This document shows positions 51,058 through 63,100 of a stretch of 64,000 nt of DNA, in pieces. The translations under genes were made by a program, and so were the position numbers. This stretch comes from Anthopleura xanthogrammica (Eukaryota > Cnidaria > Anthozoa > Actiniaria > Actiniidae). Position 1 is the stretch's first letter, and the number at the start of each line of letters is the position of its first letter. The stretch spans positions 16,095,351-16,159,350 of the forward strand of contig OZ025209.1 in assembly GCA_964019055.1 (NCBI GenBank), in the 5' to 3' direction. The notes under the pieces are model-generated. The model was not told the DNA's origin and did no database searches. It was given only the letters and a program-made list of their open reading frames with translations.

Positions 51058-51435
51058 ATTACATGAAATTTTCGCGACATTTTAATTTCGCGATTTTGCG
51101 TAAACATTATATTCTTGATCACTTTAATTTCACGATTTTATTGAATAAATAAATCATAATTTGTTTCCAAATTAAAAAAACCCACTTTACCTCGTGACAC
51201 TAAAAAAAGTTCTCATAAGTTCTTTTGTTTTTACTTTAGTATATTGAACACTGGTTCCACTCATTCATTGTTGATCAGGAGGATCAATAGGCTAGTACTT
51301 GGGTCTCTCTTTTTTCCATGCTTTTGAATGGTCATTAAGTTCTTTACTTTTTCCAAATGGAGAGTCACTTAATTTTCGCGTCATTATATTTTTGCGAAAT
51401 TAAAGTGTCGCGAAAATTTCATGTAATAAGGTAAT
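51058..51435. mobile_element. MITE F with ATGAAATTTTCGCGACA termini
   Basis: ACATGAAATTTTCGCGACAT at the left is matched by TGTCGCGAAAATTTCATGT at the right, with further inverted TTTAATTTCGCGA blocks inside. The element is about 375 bp and non-coding. Confidence 0.8.
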
Positions 51436-51669
51436 ATTACATCGTAGGATATCTGCTCTAATAAATATATCATTCTATTTTAAATATATTATATTTATAT
51501 TTCTTGTGCTTTCTTGATGAACGTTCCTATGAGGTAGAAAAAACAGTTTGGTTAAAGACGGGGAAGACAGAAAGACGGGGAAGACAGAAAGACGGGGAAG
51601 ACAGAAAGACGGAAAAGACGAAGTTTTTGTTTGCTATGTTTTTATTTTTGTTGTTGAGGGTAATGGTAA

Positions 51670-51905
51670 TTTTTATGGTGGATATCAGATAGTAATGATA
51701 GTGATGCTGGTGATGTTGATGGTGATGATGATGATGATAGTGATGCTGGTGATGATGATGGTGATGATGATGATAGTGATGCTGGTGATGATGATGGTGA
51801 TGATGATGATAGTGATGCTGGTGATGATGATGGTGATGATGATGTTGATGGTGATGATGTTGATGATAATAATGTTGATGATGGTCATGATAACGATGAT
51901 GGTGG
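51670..51905 (+). repeat. GAT-rich minisatellite with 36-bp period
   Basis: AGTGATGCTGG recurs at 51739, 51775 and 51811 in GATGAT/GGT sequence. It lies just beyond the 3' end of the propeller gene. Confidence 0.9.
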
Positions 51906-51982
51906 TGATCGTGCTATAAAATCAAATTATAATAATAACTTTATTGATAAAATTGACTGGCAATTCGAAAGAATTGAAAAAC

Positions 51983-54900
51983 TCAATATTTACATAGTTT
52001 TAAAATATATCTAAAATATTTGCATGATATGACCTGTGGCGCAAACATTTGTTTCGTAGCATCACTGTTACACTTACCTTCTCCGTCATACTCTTTAACT
52101 CGTCCAGGGAGGGTAAAAGTCATGCCTGATGTACTGTTGTACAGCACAACACGATCACTATCATAGCTGGCAGCATATAATGTACGGTAATCTGCAAAAC
52201 TGAACACATACATAGATATAGTCACCTTGACAGTTCCCTGCGCTATCTTGAAGGGAGCCGTGTCGTTGCATAGAAGTGAAGGCATAGTTTTTCCCTACCC
52301 GGACCGACTTTAGGCTGGTAAATAACTTCCTATTGATTTTTCCACTTGTTTTGCAATTTCTTTTGTTGTTTAGCAATCCGTTATCCTATGAGCGCGTGCG
52401 GATTCAGGATACCGGACCGCGCGCGGGCAGATACTGAGGAAATACTGCCCGCTCAAACAGCAAACCAGAGTTTACGATTTTTAAGATACCGAACACGAAA
52501 TAATAAATTGGGATTTCTAGTGGCATCACTTTTATTCTTTACCTTACACTTGACGGACCAGAGAGTCCTCCACCAACTGCATACACATCAATAAATTTCC
52601 CTAATATTTGAAATAAAAATAATGTATTAGGATTACCAAACGAAAATGATTTTGGGTGGAAAGGTAAGATTGCATTAAGGCTCGTTTACATGGCGGATTT
52701 TTGCGGCGATTTTTCTAAATATAATAATTTTGTGTTATACATTTGTCCAGGTACTCTTGATGCCCTGAATAAGACTTTACAACTTTATTTTTTACCATTC
52801 ATGACTATGACCATTATTGTCGCAAAAATCGCCAGTGTAAACGAGATTTTACCTAGATATACAATATATTGAAAGCTTGCCATCATTCCCAAGAGAGTCA
52901 AATGACAAAGACATGGTAGCCATGTTGGTGGTATTAACCAAGAAAGCCAATGAGAATTCTTTTGTTAAATACCACCAACATGGCGGCGATGACGTAATGT
53001 GTAAATGAGTTCCTGTCTGAGCATCCTCCTTGGTAGATACTTGTTTCCATAGCCCAATATGCCCTCCTCGAAAGAGGACTGGAATCTTACCCTAAACCTA
53101 ACCAACACTAGAATCGATTCTAGTCCTTTATCGATGAGGGGCAGTTTGGGCTATTGAAACAAGTGTTCACTAATCCTCCTTAGATTTTCCTTATTTCTCA
53201 ATATTTATTCTTTGTAACTTCAAAGTCTACTCACCACTTTTCCCATTGTATCTCAAAATACTATTTGTAACATAGCTTGTCACGTAAACGTTTCTAAATC
53301 CAATAAAAACAATAGAACAAATCAGCAACAAAAATATTAATTGTTGACATGTTGGATTAAAAAAAATTAACAATCGTTTTTTTTGACAATTCTGTAAAAG
53401 AAAAAAAAAAGAATGTTTGATAGTTTCTTTATCAACACATATTGACAAGATTCTTCATATATGTATATAGTATATGTATACTGATAAAAGTACCTGTCAG
53501 AGCCAACTGTCAATCCAACTGGTTTCTCTACCTTAGCAAATTCACCAAGAAATCTATCTGAAAAGAGAAATGATTATTCCTTTCATTCAGTTATCCATCC
53601 AACAATCCACCCATTCAACCATCCCCCCATCCCTCCCTCCCTCCATCCATCCACCCACCAATCTATCACTTCCTCTCTCCCTCCATCTGTCCCTCAATCC
53701 ACCCACCCATCTTTCCCTCACTCCCTACTTTCATCCATCCAACCATTCCTCCCTCCCTCTCTCTATCCATCCACCCAACCATCTATCGCTTGTTCCTTCC
53801 ATCCATCTATCTCTCCATCCACCCACCCATATATAGCTACCTCCCTCCATCAATCACTTTATCCCCCCACCCATATCTCCCTCACTCCCTACTTCCATCC
53901 ATCCAACTGTCCATCCCCCAAAAAGTTTCTTCCTTTTTCTGTCCATCTTCCATGTACTGGTAGTTCACTATGATCACTGTTGTTGATCATGTACATTGCA
54001 AAATCCCTGAATGACTTACTATTTTTACTGTTAAACTTCAGTATATTATCAGTATAGTGACTGCATACAAGGAGTGTTCCATCTGGAAGAAGGGCAACAT
54101 CTTCAGGACTATAACAAGGTAAACTATATAGATTAATACTCTATTCCCAATCATACACAATGGGCAATTATCATTCTTCAGTCATCTGGTTTGCCACATT
54201 TAAACAAATATTTGATAGTTTCCATAATTTCTTAAACTGTTGAAATTCATGCAGCATGTCTATTTAATTCTTGCATGATGATATTTTTTCACCTATTTAA
54301 TTGTTATAGGGTAACATATATATAATAGCTAGTGAATAATAAGAGATCTAGGCTAATACGTCATGGATGAACACAAATAGTGTCCTAGGATCCATATGTC
54401 CATATGGCAATATGTGGATATACCTCATTTACTTAGGTCCTTCATTTACTATTGTGAAATTCACCTACACTTAATATGTTTTCCTGTCTTAGGCCTATTT
54501 TGCTATCTATTGGTAAATGTTGAGATAAATCACGATTTTTCACTTTTTTAAAAGTTATTTAAAAATAACTTTTGAGTTGATTTTAAATGTTTTTACTCAT
54601 GCAATCAATCACCACCTTATAGATACTATGATACTTATTTCTCTTTTAAACTGAAGAATGTTTTTTACCCTTTTATGCCATCACTTTTATCTGCAACCTG
54701 CAAAAAGCAAATTATTACAAATTATGTTCTGTACCTAAAAAAAATATCAGTATTATCTGAATGGAATAAAGGAATTATATCACAGAATTCAACCCTAAGG
54801 AGAATTAGAAAGTATTTTACCACATGTATCCGTGACTTTCTAAAAACCCCCTTGAAATTCCATCCCCCTCAATGGGGGAGGTTGTATGTTTTCTGGAACT

Positions 54901-57306
54901 ATACATTTGATATACCCTTTCCCATTACTGTTACCATGGACACTGATACTCACCACACCAAGGAACTGTCCTCCATCAAGGGAGTACTTCAGAATTTTAT
55001 CATTAAGGAAGCTAGCAACAAAAAGAGTTCTGTTGGGTCCCAAGACCATCCCTTCTGGGCAGTCTAATGGGTCATTATCATTTCCAAAAGCACTGATAAA
55101 CTTCCCAGATGATAAATTATATTTATGAATCCTGTCTGTTGTAAAACTTGCAACATAGAGGAAGTCACCATCTGAAATGAAAAATTATAGGTAATAAATT
55201 ATTAGCTAAGAAATCATAGAAATAATATTGATTATAAGTAATTATTATTGTTTTATTTTTATTAGCAGATGTATCCTACATGTGGCTGAAATAGGTTGCC
55301 CTGAGTTCAAGAAGATTCCCTGAGCCAAGTTAACTCAGAGTATGATTGTCACATCAAGGGTAAGTGGAACTGTCTTATGCACAAGTTAGTACAGTCTATA
55401 AACATATCTCTACATATGATAGAAATTTCAATATTTTAAATGAAAAACTCTTTCATAGATATTTTGTCCTTTTTGTGAAAAAAAAAGAAAGAAAGAAAGA
55501 AAGTGCATGATAGAAATTCATGTAACTACATACCAGATACCATTCCCCATGGTCCATCAAGTCCATGTCCTTTAGCAAACGTTGTAGCAGTGCTGTCTTT
55601 CTGTCTTGTGTCTGATACATATAATACCTAGGAGATGTAACAACAGAAAGGAGTTGTTTAGTGGGAGTACCTAATGTACTAAATGAATTGACAAAACCTT
55701 CAACAAATTGTTAGAAATATTTTAAAATAATGAAAAATATTTACCTGGTCATCCAGAAAGCTGAGAGTATCCCATGGAAAAGAAGATGAAAAAAGGGTTA
55801 ATGACAAGTGAATAATTAAATGAATGAATGAATGAATGAATGGATGGATGGATGGATGAATGAATGGATGGATGGATGGATGGATGGATGGATGGATGGA
55901 TGGATGGATGGATGGATGGATGGATGGATGGATGGATGGATGGATGGATGGATGGATGGATGGATGGATGGATGGATGGATGGATGGATGGATGGATGGA
56001 TGGATGGATGGATGGATGGATGGATGGATGGATGGATGGATGGATGGATGGATGGATGGATGGATGGATGGATGGATGGATGGATGGATGGATGGATGGA
56101 TGGATGGATGGATGGATGGATGGATGGATGGATGGATGGATGGATGGATGGATGGATGGATGGATGGATGGATGGATGGATGGATGGATGGATGGATGGA
56201 TGGATGGATGGATGGATGGATGGATGGATGGATGGATGGATGGATGGATGGATGGATGGATGGATGGATGGATGGATGGATGGATGGATGGATGGATGGA
56301 TGGATGGATGGATGGATGGATGGATGGATGGATGGATGGATGGATGGATGGATGGATGGATGGATGGATGGATGGATGGATGGATGGATGGATGGATGGA
56401 TGGATGGATGGATGGATGGATGGATGGATGGATGGATGGATGGATGGATGGATGGATGGATGGATGGATGGATGGATGGATGGATGGATGGATGGATGGA
56501 TGGATGGATGGATGGATGGATGGATGGATGGATGGATGGATGGATGGATGGATGGATGGATGGATGGATGGATGGATGGATGAATGAATGAATGAATGGA
56601 TGGATTAATGAATGAATGAATGGATGGATGGATAGATGGATGAATGGTTGGATGGATTGATGGAAGGAAAGATGGATGGATTGATGAATGAATGGATAAA
56701 TGAATGAGTGAGTGAAGGAAGGAAGGAATCAATAAAATTCTACTCATATAGAACAAGGAAGCTTACCTTGAAATAAAAAGAGAATGGTGAGGTGTTGCAA
56801 GGATGTATGATGGCTTCTTGACTCGATCTAATTCTTTTACAATTTGGGTTACCTTTCCTTCCCTAAATATCAAAATCAAATAAGAAAATTAGTCTGATAA
56901 ATATTTAAAGCTTATACGATACTCATAACTCTTAAAGTTAAAAGTTTTGCTAAAATTAACTTACCATAAATAATGGGCAACTTGAAAAGTAGGATTTACA
57001 AATGTTTCTGGTAAAGGAATTTCTTGTGCTACGCTTAAGATAATCCTAGAAAAGACAAATACAATTTAATCTTTTATAAACAAAAAAGAAACAAAAAAGT
57101 TTGTGAAAAAATAATACCAACATCTCCAAAAATCAGTAATATCATTAGTCAACAAAATAAATATAAAAATATAACACTTAGATCGAAGATATGTAGAATT
57201 AGATTATCTTTCTGTGTTATAGATATTAAAATCGGACTTACCAAAAGGCTGTAAAATTAAGAAAAACTTTGAAAAACAAGGAAACTGAAGCAGCTGCGTC
57301 CGCCAT
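51983..57306 (-). CDS. Secreted or membrane-anchored six-bladed NHL-like beta-propeller
   Basis: Twelve exons (57306-57242, 57045-56965, 56862-56767, 55760-55745, 55627-55534, 55171-54954, 54697-54669, 54108-54020, 53557-53494, 53293-53235, 52600-52543, 52199-51983) give a continuous 361-residue frame. ATG 57306 leads to a hydrophobic segment (about residues 8-28), a signal peptide or anchor. From about residue 63 six repeats of roughly 45 residues follow the pattern GPxG(M/V)...DG.LYVASF.TD.I.KY....G.F, as in NHL and related YncE/SMP-30-type propellers. No catalytic signature is evident, so function is unknown; such propellers usually bind protein or carbohydrate. The last exon reads to TGA 51983 with a minus-strand AATAAA at 51945, although a consensus donor at 52077 could instead lead to an unseen exon. 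Confidence 0.83.
52681..52845. mobile_element. MITE G with CTCGTTTACA termini
   Basis: CTCGTTTACATGGCGGATTT at the left pairs with the complement of TCGCCAGTGTAAACGAG at the right. About 165 bp, in the intron between exons 10 and 11 of the propeller gene. Its TTTAC...CGATTTTT terminus resembles MITE E. Confidence 0.8.
52889..53010. mobile_element. MITE C, copy 2
   Basis: Opens CCAAGAGAGTC and ends GCGATGACGTAATGTG. Inner arms GCCATGTTGGTGGTATT and AATACCACCAACATGGC form a near-perfect inverted repeat. Propeller gene intron 10. Confidence 0.82.
53575..53910 (+). repeat. Degenerate CCAT/CCCT region in propeller gene intron 8
   Basis: Imperfect CATC, CACC and CCTC units. The Pro/Ser/His-rich plus frame is an artefact. 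Confidence 0.9.
55818..56728 (+). repeat. GGAT tetranucleotide array, about 179 perfect copies
   Basis: From about 55865 to 56581 the GGAT unit repeats without a single change, about 717 bp, with degenerate GAAT and GGAT shoulders on both sides. It lies in the third intron of the propeller gene, directly before (in gene orientation) the 16-nt exon. All frames stay open, giving false frames above 240 residues. Confidence 0.99.
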
Positions 57307-58298
57307 CTTGAAAACAAACCACAATGCAATGTGCGCCAGGTAAACAAACCAAATCCACAGGAAGCCCCTAATATAAAAGATGTGTTTTACAAGTCGGCAC
57401 AGAACCCACAATCATAATCTTTTGAACAAACTTCCTATTTCCTAAGACTCTTACATTAGAGATTGTGCTTAAAAAAGTCGTTCTTTTTTGCTTAATTTTG
57501 GGAGCTTTTTGGAATGTTTTTCGCAGAATGCGCCCTTTAGTCTCGTTTCTATTCCACTCAACCCTCATTTAATCTAAATATCATAGAAATACGATTCACT
57601 AAAGTTGGAGCTTTTGCTTTGAATTTTGACATTAAGTGTGATTTGAGAGTATAAATTGCAATTATAAAAAGTACAATATTTGTAGGATTTGCATAATCTA
57701 TTATTGTTCAGGTCGTGCATTAGTCATCAAGTCAGACGTTGTTGATCAACTCAGCTGTCCATATATATATATGCGCATACATTAGTACCATACTGTCTTC
57801 TAAATACACACATTACACTCCTGGATAACGTGATATTCCTCGTCATTGCACGCGGATTCGTTACTTCTGTGGTCTCTTTCTGTTCGAGAGATGTTTAAAG
57901 TTTAATCTAGAGTATACGAAGACTGCGTTACTACAAGACCGGATGGCCTACGTAGTATATCCGCTGTTTCATTTTATCCAAATTTAGCTAGCTCTCCAGC
58001 AAAGATTTTACTTCTAAAGTCTAAGGGACTTGAATTGGTGTGATCGGCTGGCAGATTCCTCGATGTTCTTATTGAATTCTGACAAGCAGACAGTTCACCA
58101 GTTCTCACACTGAGAAACAAGTCCTAGATAGTACTTACTGTATTGTATTCTGTTAGTTTGCCCGAGAGTTCGCACGTTTTATCGATGCAAAACTACTCGA
58201 GTATAAACACAAATACAATACTGTGCTGGGTTTAAAATATACAACACGATACTGCGCGAAAGAAACATTTCCTGGTGGGTTTCTTCTTCAAAGTTATC
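57307..58298. promoter_or_regulatory. Shared spacer between divergent propeller gene and the next gene
   Basis: These 992 bp separate two start codons facing away from each other, so both promoters are expected here. CCATATATATATATGCGC near 57760 is a TATA-like run. I see no coding exon. Confidence 0.45.
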
Positions 58299-58423
58299 AT
58301 GTCAAATGTTTCGTCAGAAATGGCTGATACACAGCAGTCGAAAATCGACCGAAGTAAATCTGCAAAGGAGCGATTCCGGAGAGCAGCTCGCAAGGTCAAA
58401 AACTACTGGATATTTACTAGAAG
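58299..58423 (+). CDS. First exon of an unidentified gene (partial)
   Basis: ATG 58299 opens 41 codons plus two bases, ending at a consensus AG/GTAAGA donor. The product begins MSNVSSEMADTQQSKIDR and goes on with SKSAKERFRRAARKVKNYW, a basic, helix-prone N-terminus with no signal peptide. I do not recognise the family. Downstream, small segments at 62467-62482 (16 nt) and 62604-62647 (44 nt) have acceptor and donor signals and would join in phase to give TDSELEEDVEDGSPRSR, but this is tentative. The rest of the gene probably lies past position 64000. Confidence 0.6.
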
Positions 58424-58982
58424 GTAAGACTATAGCTGATACTTGTTTATCAAAACCTTTTTCCTAGTATTGTTTAATAGTTTCAAACCACAAATATTCA
58501 GAGTACAACCAATTTTGGGTGGCGAAGTACAATCTAGAAGTCAAATGTATTCTATTATTTTGTTATTTGATATTGTGTGAAGTGACCGCCAACAACCTCT
58601 TCCTCTCACCACCGATAGTCTGTGAACAGGAAGGAGTCTATGGAAAAAGCCGTTTTAGGAAACAAAATAGAAAAACTAAACTCCAGTATAGAAGCTATTA
58701 ATCTTACAGAAAGTTTCCAAGTGAATTTTAAGTAATGCATGTTCACTCCAAAATCATTTTTTAAGTCCATTTGACGTATGTCAGTCATATTGTCGACGAT
58801 TAATAACCTAAGTGTTTGTTTTATGACGACAGTTATTACAGCTAATCCAGACGGGACCCCGACACACGTTGTTTATGTTTACATTTAAGATACTTATTGA
58901 ACCTCAAAACTTTTTCAAGAAATTCCAAAAAAATATTTTCGAAAAAAAGAAACCAAAAAAATTAAAGTAGGCAGACATAGAG

Positions 58983-60193
58983 ATTACTTCATGAAAAGCG
59001 CGCGCGTACGGGATTTTCGCACGAGTTGGTGAAGTATCCGAAATCGAACGAGTGAGCGCAGCGAACGAGTGAGATTTCTGATACAAAACCAACGAGTGCG
59101 AAAATCCCGTACAAAGCGCTTTTCATGCTGTAATTTATTTATTTTATACATACTGAGATTTTGTTGTTTTTAATTTATTCACATTTAATTGGTTTTCTAA
59201 AACAATTACAAAACTCGTGTAATAATTTCTTTTCGAAAAATTAAGCTTTTACTAGAAGCTATGATGTAAAAATATCAGTAATCATAACTAGTACAAAGTA
59301 AAATCGGTAAGCTAATGAAGTTTTGGCTGATTTTGTTTTCTTTTGGCTTAGTTTGTCACTGTGGGCTGTCTTCGTCTGACGACTCCAACACACGCTTGAT
59401 GCGTTTAAAGCTACGTGTAGACTCTGTTGATTTAAATGAGTGATTTGCGGAATTCGGTGACTTGTTAACGGTGTTGATTGTTATATTAAACTGTCCTCCG
59501 TGAAAAACTGCTCCACTGAAAGGACATGCTGGAGGCAAACTAGAACTTTTCATGAATGAAGATTCACGGCACTCGGTGTGCACTGCACTTTGTAAACTCG
59601 ACACTGGCCTTTTTTCTATAGACGTACTTGTAGTATTATTTCCACTCAGAATCAAAGACATGTTTTTCTGTTGTTCGTTTGAGATGGTACTGTAGTTGTT
59701 GACGCTTTGAAGGTTTCTGTGGCCAGATAATTGCGTTATATGAGTTGGCGGGACGTTGTTGTCGTTCAGTTTTTGCATCATAGTTTCATTTTTGGAGTTG
59801 AGAAACTCAGTCAGCAAACTCACATCTCTTCGTGTCTTCGAAAGAGTATTTTTGTTTTTTTGGTCTTCTATAAACTTGTCTATAGGTTTGTCTAGAGACA
59901 CAAATCTTCTTGATTGTTCAGCCATCCTCACAAATATCTCCTAGCTCTTGATAAGTTTGAAATACGAACAACTAGCGTACACCGAAAATATTATTTTGTG
60001 AAAGCTGCCCGACAAAGCTACCCGCGATGACCGCGAAAACACGATTCGCCTCGACAGTGGTTTGTGATTGGACGAAACGCTTTTTTCACGTGTGAGAAAT
60101 TCATTTCGCCTCTCTGATTGGCTGAAAAAAGTCGCGAACTGGTTTTTCACATAGGGAGATTTGATAAGAAAATCTCAGTATGTATAAAATAAA
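58983..60193 (-). mobile_element. Hairpin-plus-TIR element E2 with a tyrosine-recombinase-like gene
   Basis: Inverted termini of 25 bp (starting TTTATTTTATACATACTGAG at 59138-59162, complement at 60169-60193) enclose 1.06 kb. Immediately left of the first terminus lies an imperfect hairpin with arms about 58983-59045 and 59070-59133 (sharing TACGGGATTTTCGCAC and ATGAAAAGCGC). The interior carries one minus-strand gene at 59925-59356 and minus-strand CCAAT boxes near 60071 and 60121, a suitable promoter distance from its ATG. It lies downstream of the exon at 58299, probably in its first intron. Confidence 0.8.
59356..59925 (-). CDS. Tyrosine-recombinase-like protein lacking its catalytic core (189 aa)
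   Basis: A single-exon frame from ATG 59925 to TGA 59356. Residues about 9-47 (DKPIDKFIEDQKNKNTLSKT and on) match the N-terminal helical domain of metazoan Crypton/ZMYM-type tyrosine-recombinase-like proteins. Residues about 57-95 (THITQLSGHRNLQSVNNYST...) match the very end of the catalytic domain, with the GH box and the nucleophile-position Tyr. The roughly 200 residues between them in the usual family, with the first catalytic Arg and HxxR, are absent without a frame break. The tail has a FHGGQFNITIN segment and a Ser/Lys/Arg-rich, acidic end. It cannot be an active recombinase; it might bind DNA or be a passenger of the element. Confidence 0.72.
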   Translation of the reverse strand: MAEQSRRFVSLDKPIDKFIEDQKNKNTLSKTRRDVSLLTEFLNSKNETMMQKLNDNNVPPTHITQLSGHRNLQSVNNYSTISNEQQKNMSLILSGNNTTSTSIEKRPVSSLQSAVHTECRESSFMKSSSLPPACPFSGAVFHGGQFNITINTVNKSPNSANHSFKSTESTRSFKRIKRVLESSDEDSPQ

Positions 60194-63100
60194 AAACATT
60201 TCGTGTCGCAAGGCAACAAATAAGGGAGACAAATATGGATAGAATTTTGAAGTGAAAACAATAAAAAAGAAAGAAAGGAAGAATAAATGTTGGGATGTAA
60301 AAACGATGACGTTTCAGTGACGTAAAGAGTTGCTGTTTGACCTCACACGCGGGCCGTACTGACAATGCCTTTGCAGTTGTTGTTCCTTCTTGATTTCAAG
60401 AGAATTGTTCTGTATGGAACCAAACTTTCCTGATGTATAAATAACTTAAGAAATTAGTTTTTTAATAATTTAGAATTTTTTATGACTTCATGGATATTAT
60501 CGTGTTATATTACGTCAGACGATTAATTAGTTACGTACAATAATTAGAAGGAATAAAAATGAATACTTTTAATCGTGACACGGACGATATACCCTGCAAA
60601 TGAGTCTTCCACTTTTTAGACAGTGATTCAAGTATCGGATCAAAAATCCAGAGTATTTGTAGCTTCAAACGGCAGGTGTGAATGTTTGGAAAGATGTTCT
60701 CGAAAATGTTAAAAAAAAACAAAGGTGGCCAGGCTCCATGGAAGCTCTCCAGAACTTTAATTTGCGCCATCGCCACACACATTTTTTTTTGTAGAAAATT
60801 GAGAACCCTTGATTTTTTTACTAGTGCGTCGGTTCAAATCTGGCAAATGAGAATACAAGTTGACGTATAGATCTAGTTTTTGAACACGTGCCACGACCTG
60901 CAGTACTTGCGTGGACTTGTTAAACCTCTTCACAAGTTTTGGCATTGCACTTTACATCGACGCACCGCAATCCGACTTTCGCGCTAATTTTTTTTGACCT
61001 TCAAACTGATCTTGAAATACGATAAGCTGATTTTAACCAAAATATTTCAATGTTTAGTTAATTTAGAAGTTATACCCAGTGTTTTGAAAGTTTTTTTCGA
61101 CGACTTATGGCAACATTTTAAGATTTTTGATTCATCATTTTTCGCCGCAGACAATAGCGTTTCGCCAACCAAACGGATATTCTTTCATTGCGTTGATATT
61201 TGTAGTGGTCAGCATAGCATTACTCAACATGCGTGGGGAGCAGTTAACCTCATTTCGGATACACTATCTCCATAATTGGTAGTATTTACATCAAGGGCAC
61301 TTGGCTTTGAAACGGCTCAATGGCCCAGGAGTACAATTAGCATACAGAGGAAGCCAAATGCTTCTTAAACCGTTGGATTATATGACGGTATTTAGAACTC
61401 GGGATGAAGCTACTTCATAAAGGTGAAGAAGTTTTTAAACTTCTCTTAACGTTCAAAGATCTGGATTATGGTGTTTTGAAATGGTAAGTGATAAAAAGAA
61501 AGAAAAGAAAAAGAGCACTGAAATGTTGATCGTTTTTGACGGCCTTTTCAAACCAATGTTTATTCAAATTACAGCATGATACTTTAGAAATTAATAAGTT
61601 AACATTGAGTGACCCTCAGCCATTTCTTGAAGGTTTATCGGTGAAATTCAGGACAATTGTCCGGTGAACGTATAGTTTACTAATAACACCACAATTAGAC
61701 TAATTTGGCACCTGCGAAAGCTCACAAATGAACATTCTTACTTCGTTTTGATATTTCTATGTTCAAGTATAAGGAAAATTATGTTTATAAATTGTAGACA
61801 TAATTAGAAACGAGGAAAGGAGAAAGAGAAAATGAATGATGAAATCTAAGCTAGTTTTCAGTTCACACCAAGTTGACTGACAGCACGATTTTAAGTTTCA
61901 TTTTAATACCTTTTTTTGGGCTGCACTTCGAAAGGAATATATGCCTCTATCAGTTCATTCTTATTTCCTAATATCTGTTATTAATTTTCTATCCTAATTG
62001 TTGCCTTATTATTATCATTGCCTTTAGTTGTGGGCCAATTTGTCACAGTAAATAAAGATTCATTAATAAAAAGTTTCCAGTTTTGAGAGAGATTTTTGAA
62101 TTCATTTTTCACGTTTTTTAAATGTTGGATTCAATTTTCAGGTTACTCTTTCATTACTTTCCTTTTTCAAACCATAAGATTCCAGTGCTTTCATCATAAG
62201 AGAGAAAAACGAAAGAAAGAAAATAGAAAGAAAGTCAGAAAGATTCCCATTTTCGCGGGTGTAAGTTTGAAGTCGAGGTCAAGTAACCTGCACATGCGCA
62301 GTAAGTAGCCGGTCAGACTTCCTTACGACAACAGAACAACGACAGCACGATTATTACAAGGTTGAGGTCGATAAAGACGATAAAAAATACCCCAGCCTTT
62401 GGGCTGATCTCGAGGAGGAATGTCCTTAGTGACAGTTCTACGTTCACCTTCTTCAGAAAATACCAGCATCTGCACAGATTCGGTAAATATTGTCGTTTAT
62501 TTGAGCTCGAATTTCTTTCAAATGTCAAATGTTTGTCAGCTGAGTTTTTCACCTCGGGTTGTCTCGTGAATCTAGACTTGATATTTTTATTCAATGGCTA
62601 TAGGAACTCGAGGAAGATGTTGAAGATGGTTCTCCTAGATCCAGAACGTAAGTTAAACGCTAAATTTTTCAGCTGTCTGAGGTCGATCTTTACATTTGGC
62701 ATATAATCCTCTCGTAATTCTTGCAAATGTTGAACGGGTTGGGACGGCTTGTTCATAGATCTTAATCTCATTTGAATTACTCATCCTTATCAAAAACCAC
62801 AGAGTAGCCCTTCTCACTGAATTATAAAAGATCAACAGCTCTTCAAAGAGGCTTCTGATCTAAGAATTGAAGCCAAACTATTCCAAAATAAATCGATAAA
62901 CGTCTTGAACTCTATCGTCTCTCAAACAAACAACAACGTTGTGTAGACACTAGCTTCAGCTCAAAATCTGGGCAAATTTTATTTCACCTCTGTAAGATAA
63001 ATACCAGATTGATGCAAAATTTTAATCAGAATTTTAATCAATATTTGAAAATTTTTTCGATTTATTTCCGTGTAATTGTTATGACTCACTAGGTATTTTA

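Noticed and set aside
52071..52080. Consensus donor GAAG/GTAAGTG in the last propeller exon
   Set aside because: No downstream exon was found and a stop plus an AATAAA signal follow closely on the minus strand, so read-through to 51983 is preferred. An unseen exon remains possible.
55749..56756. Frames above 240 residues of WMDG or SIHP repeats
   Set aside because: Produced by the perfect GGAT array in a propeller-gene intron.
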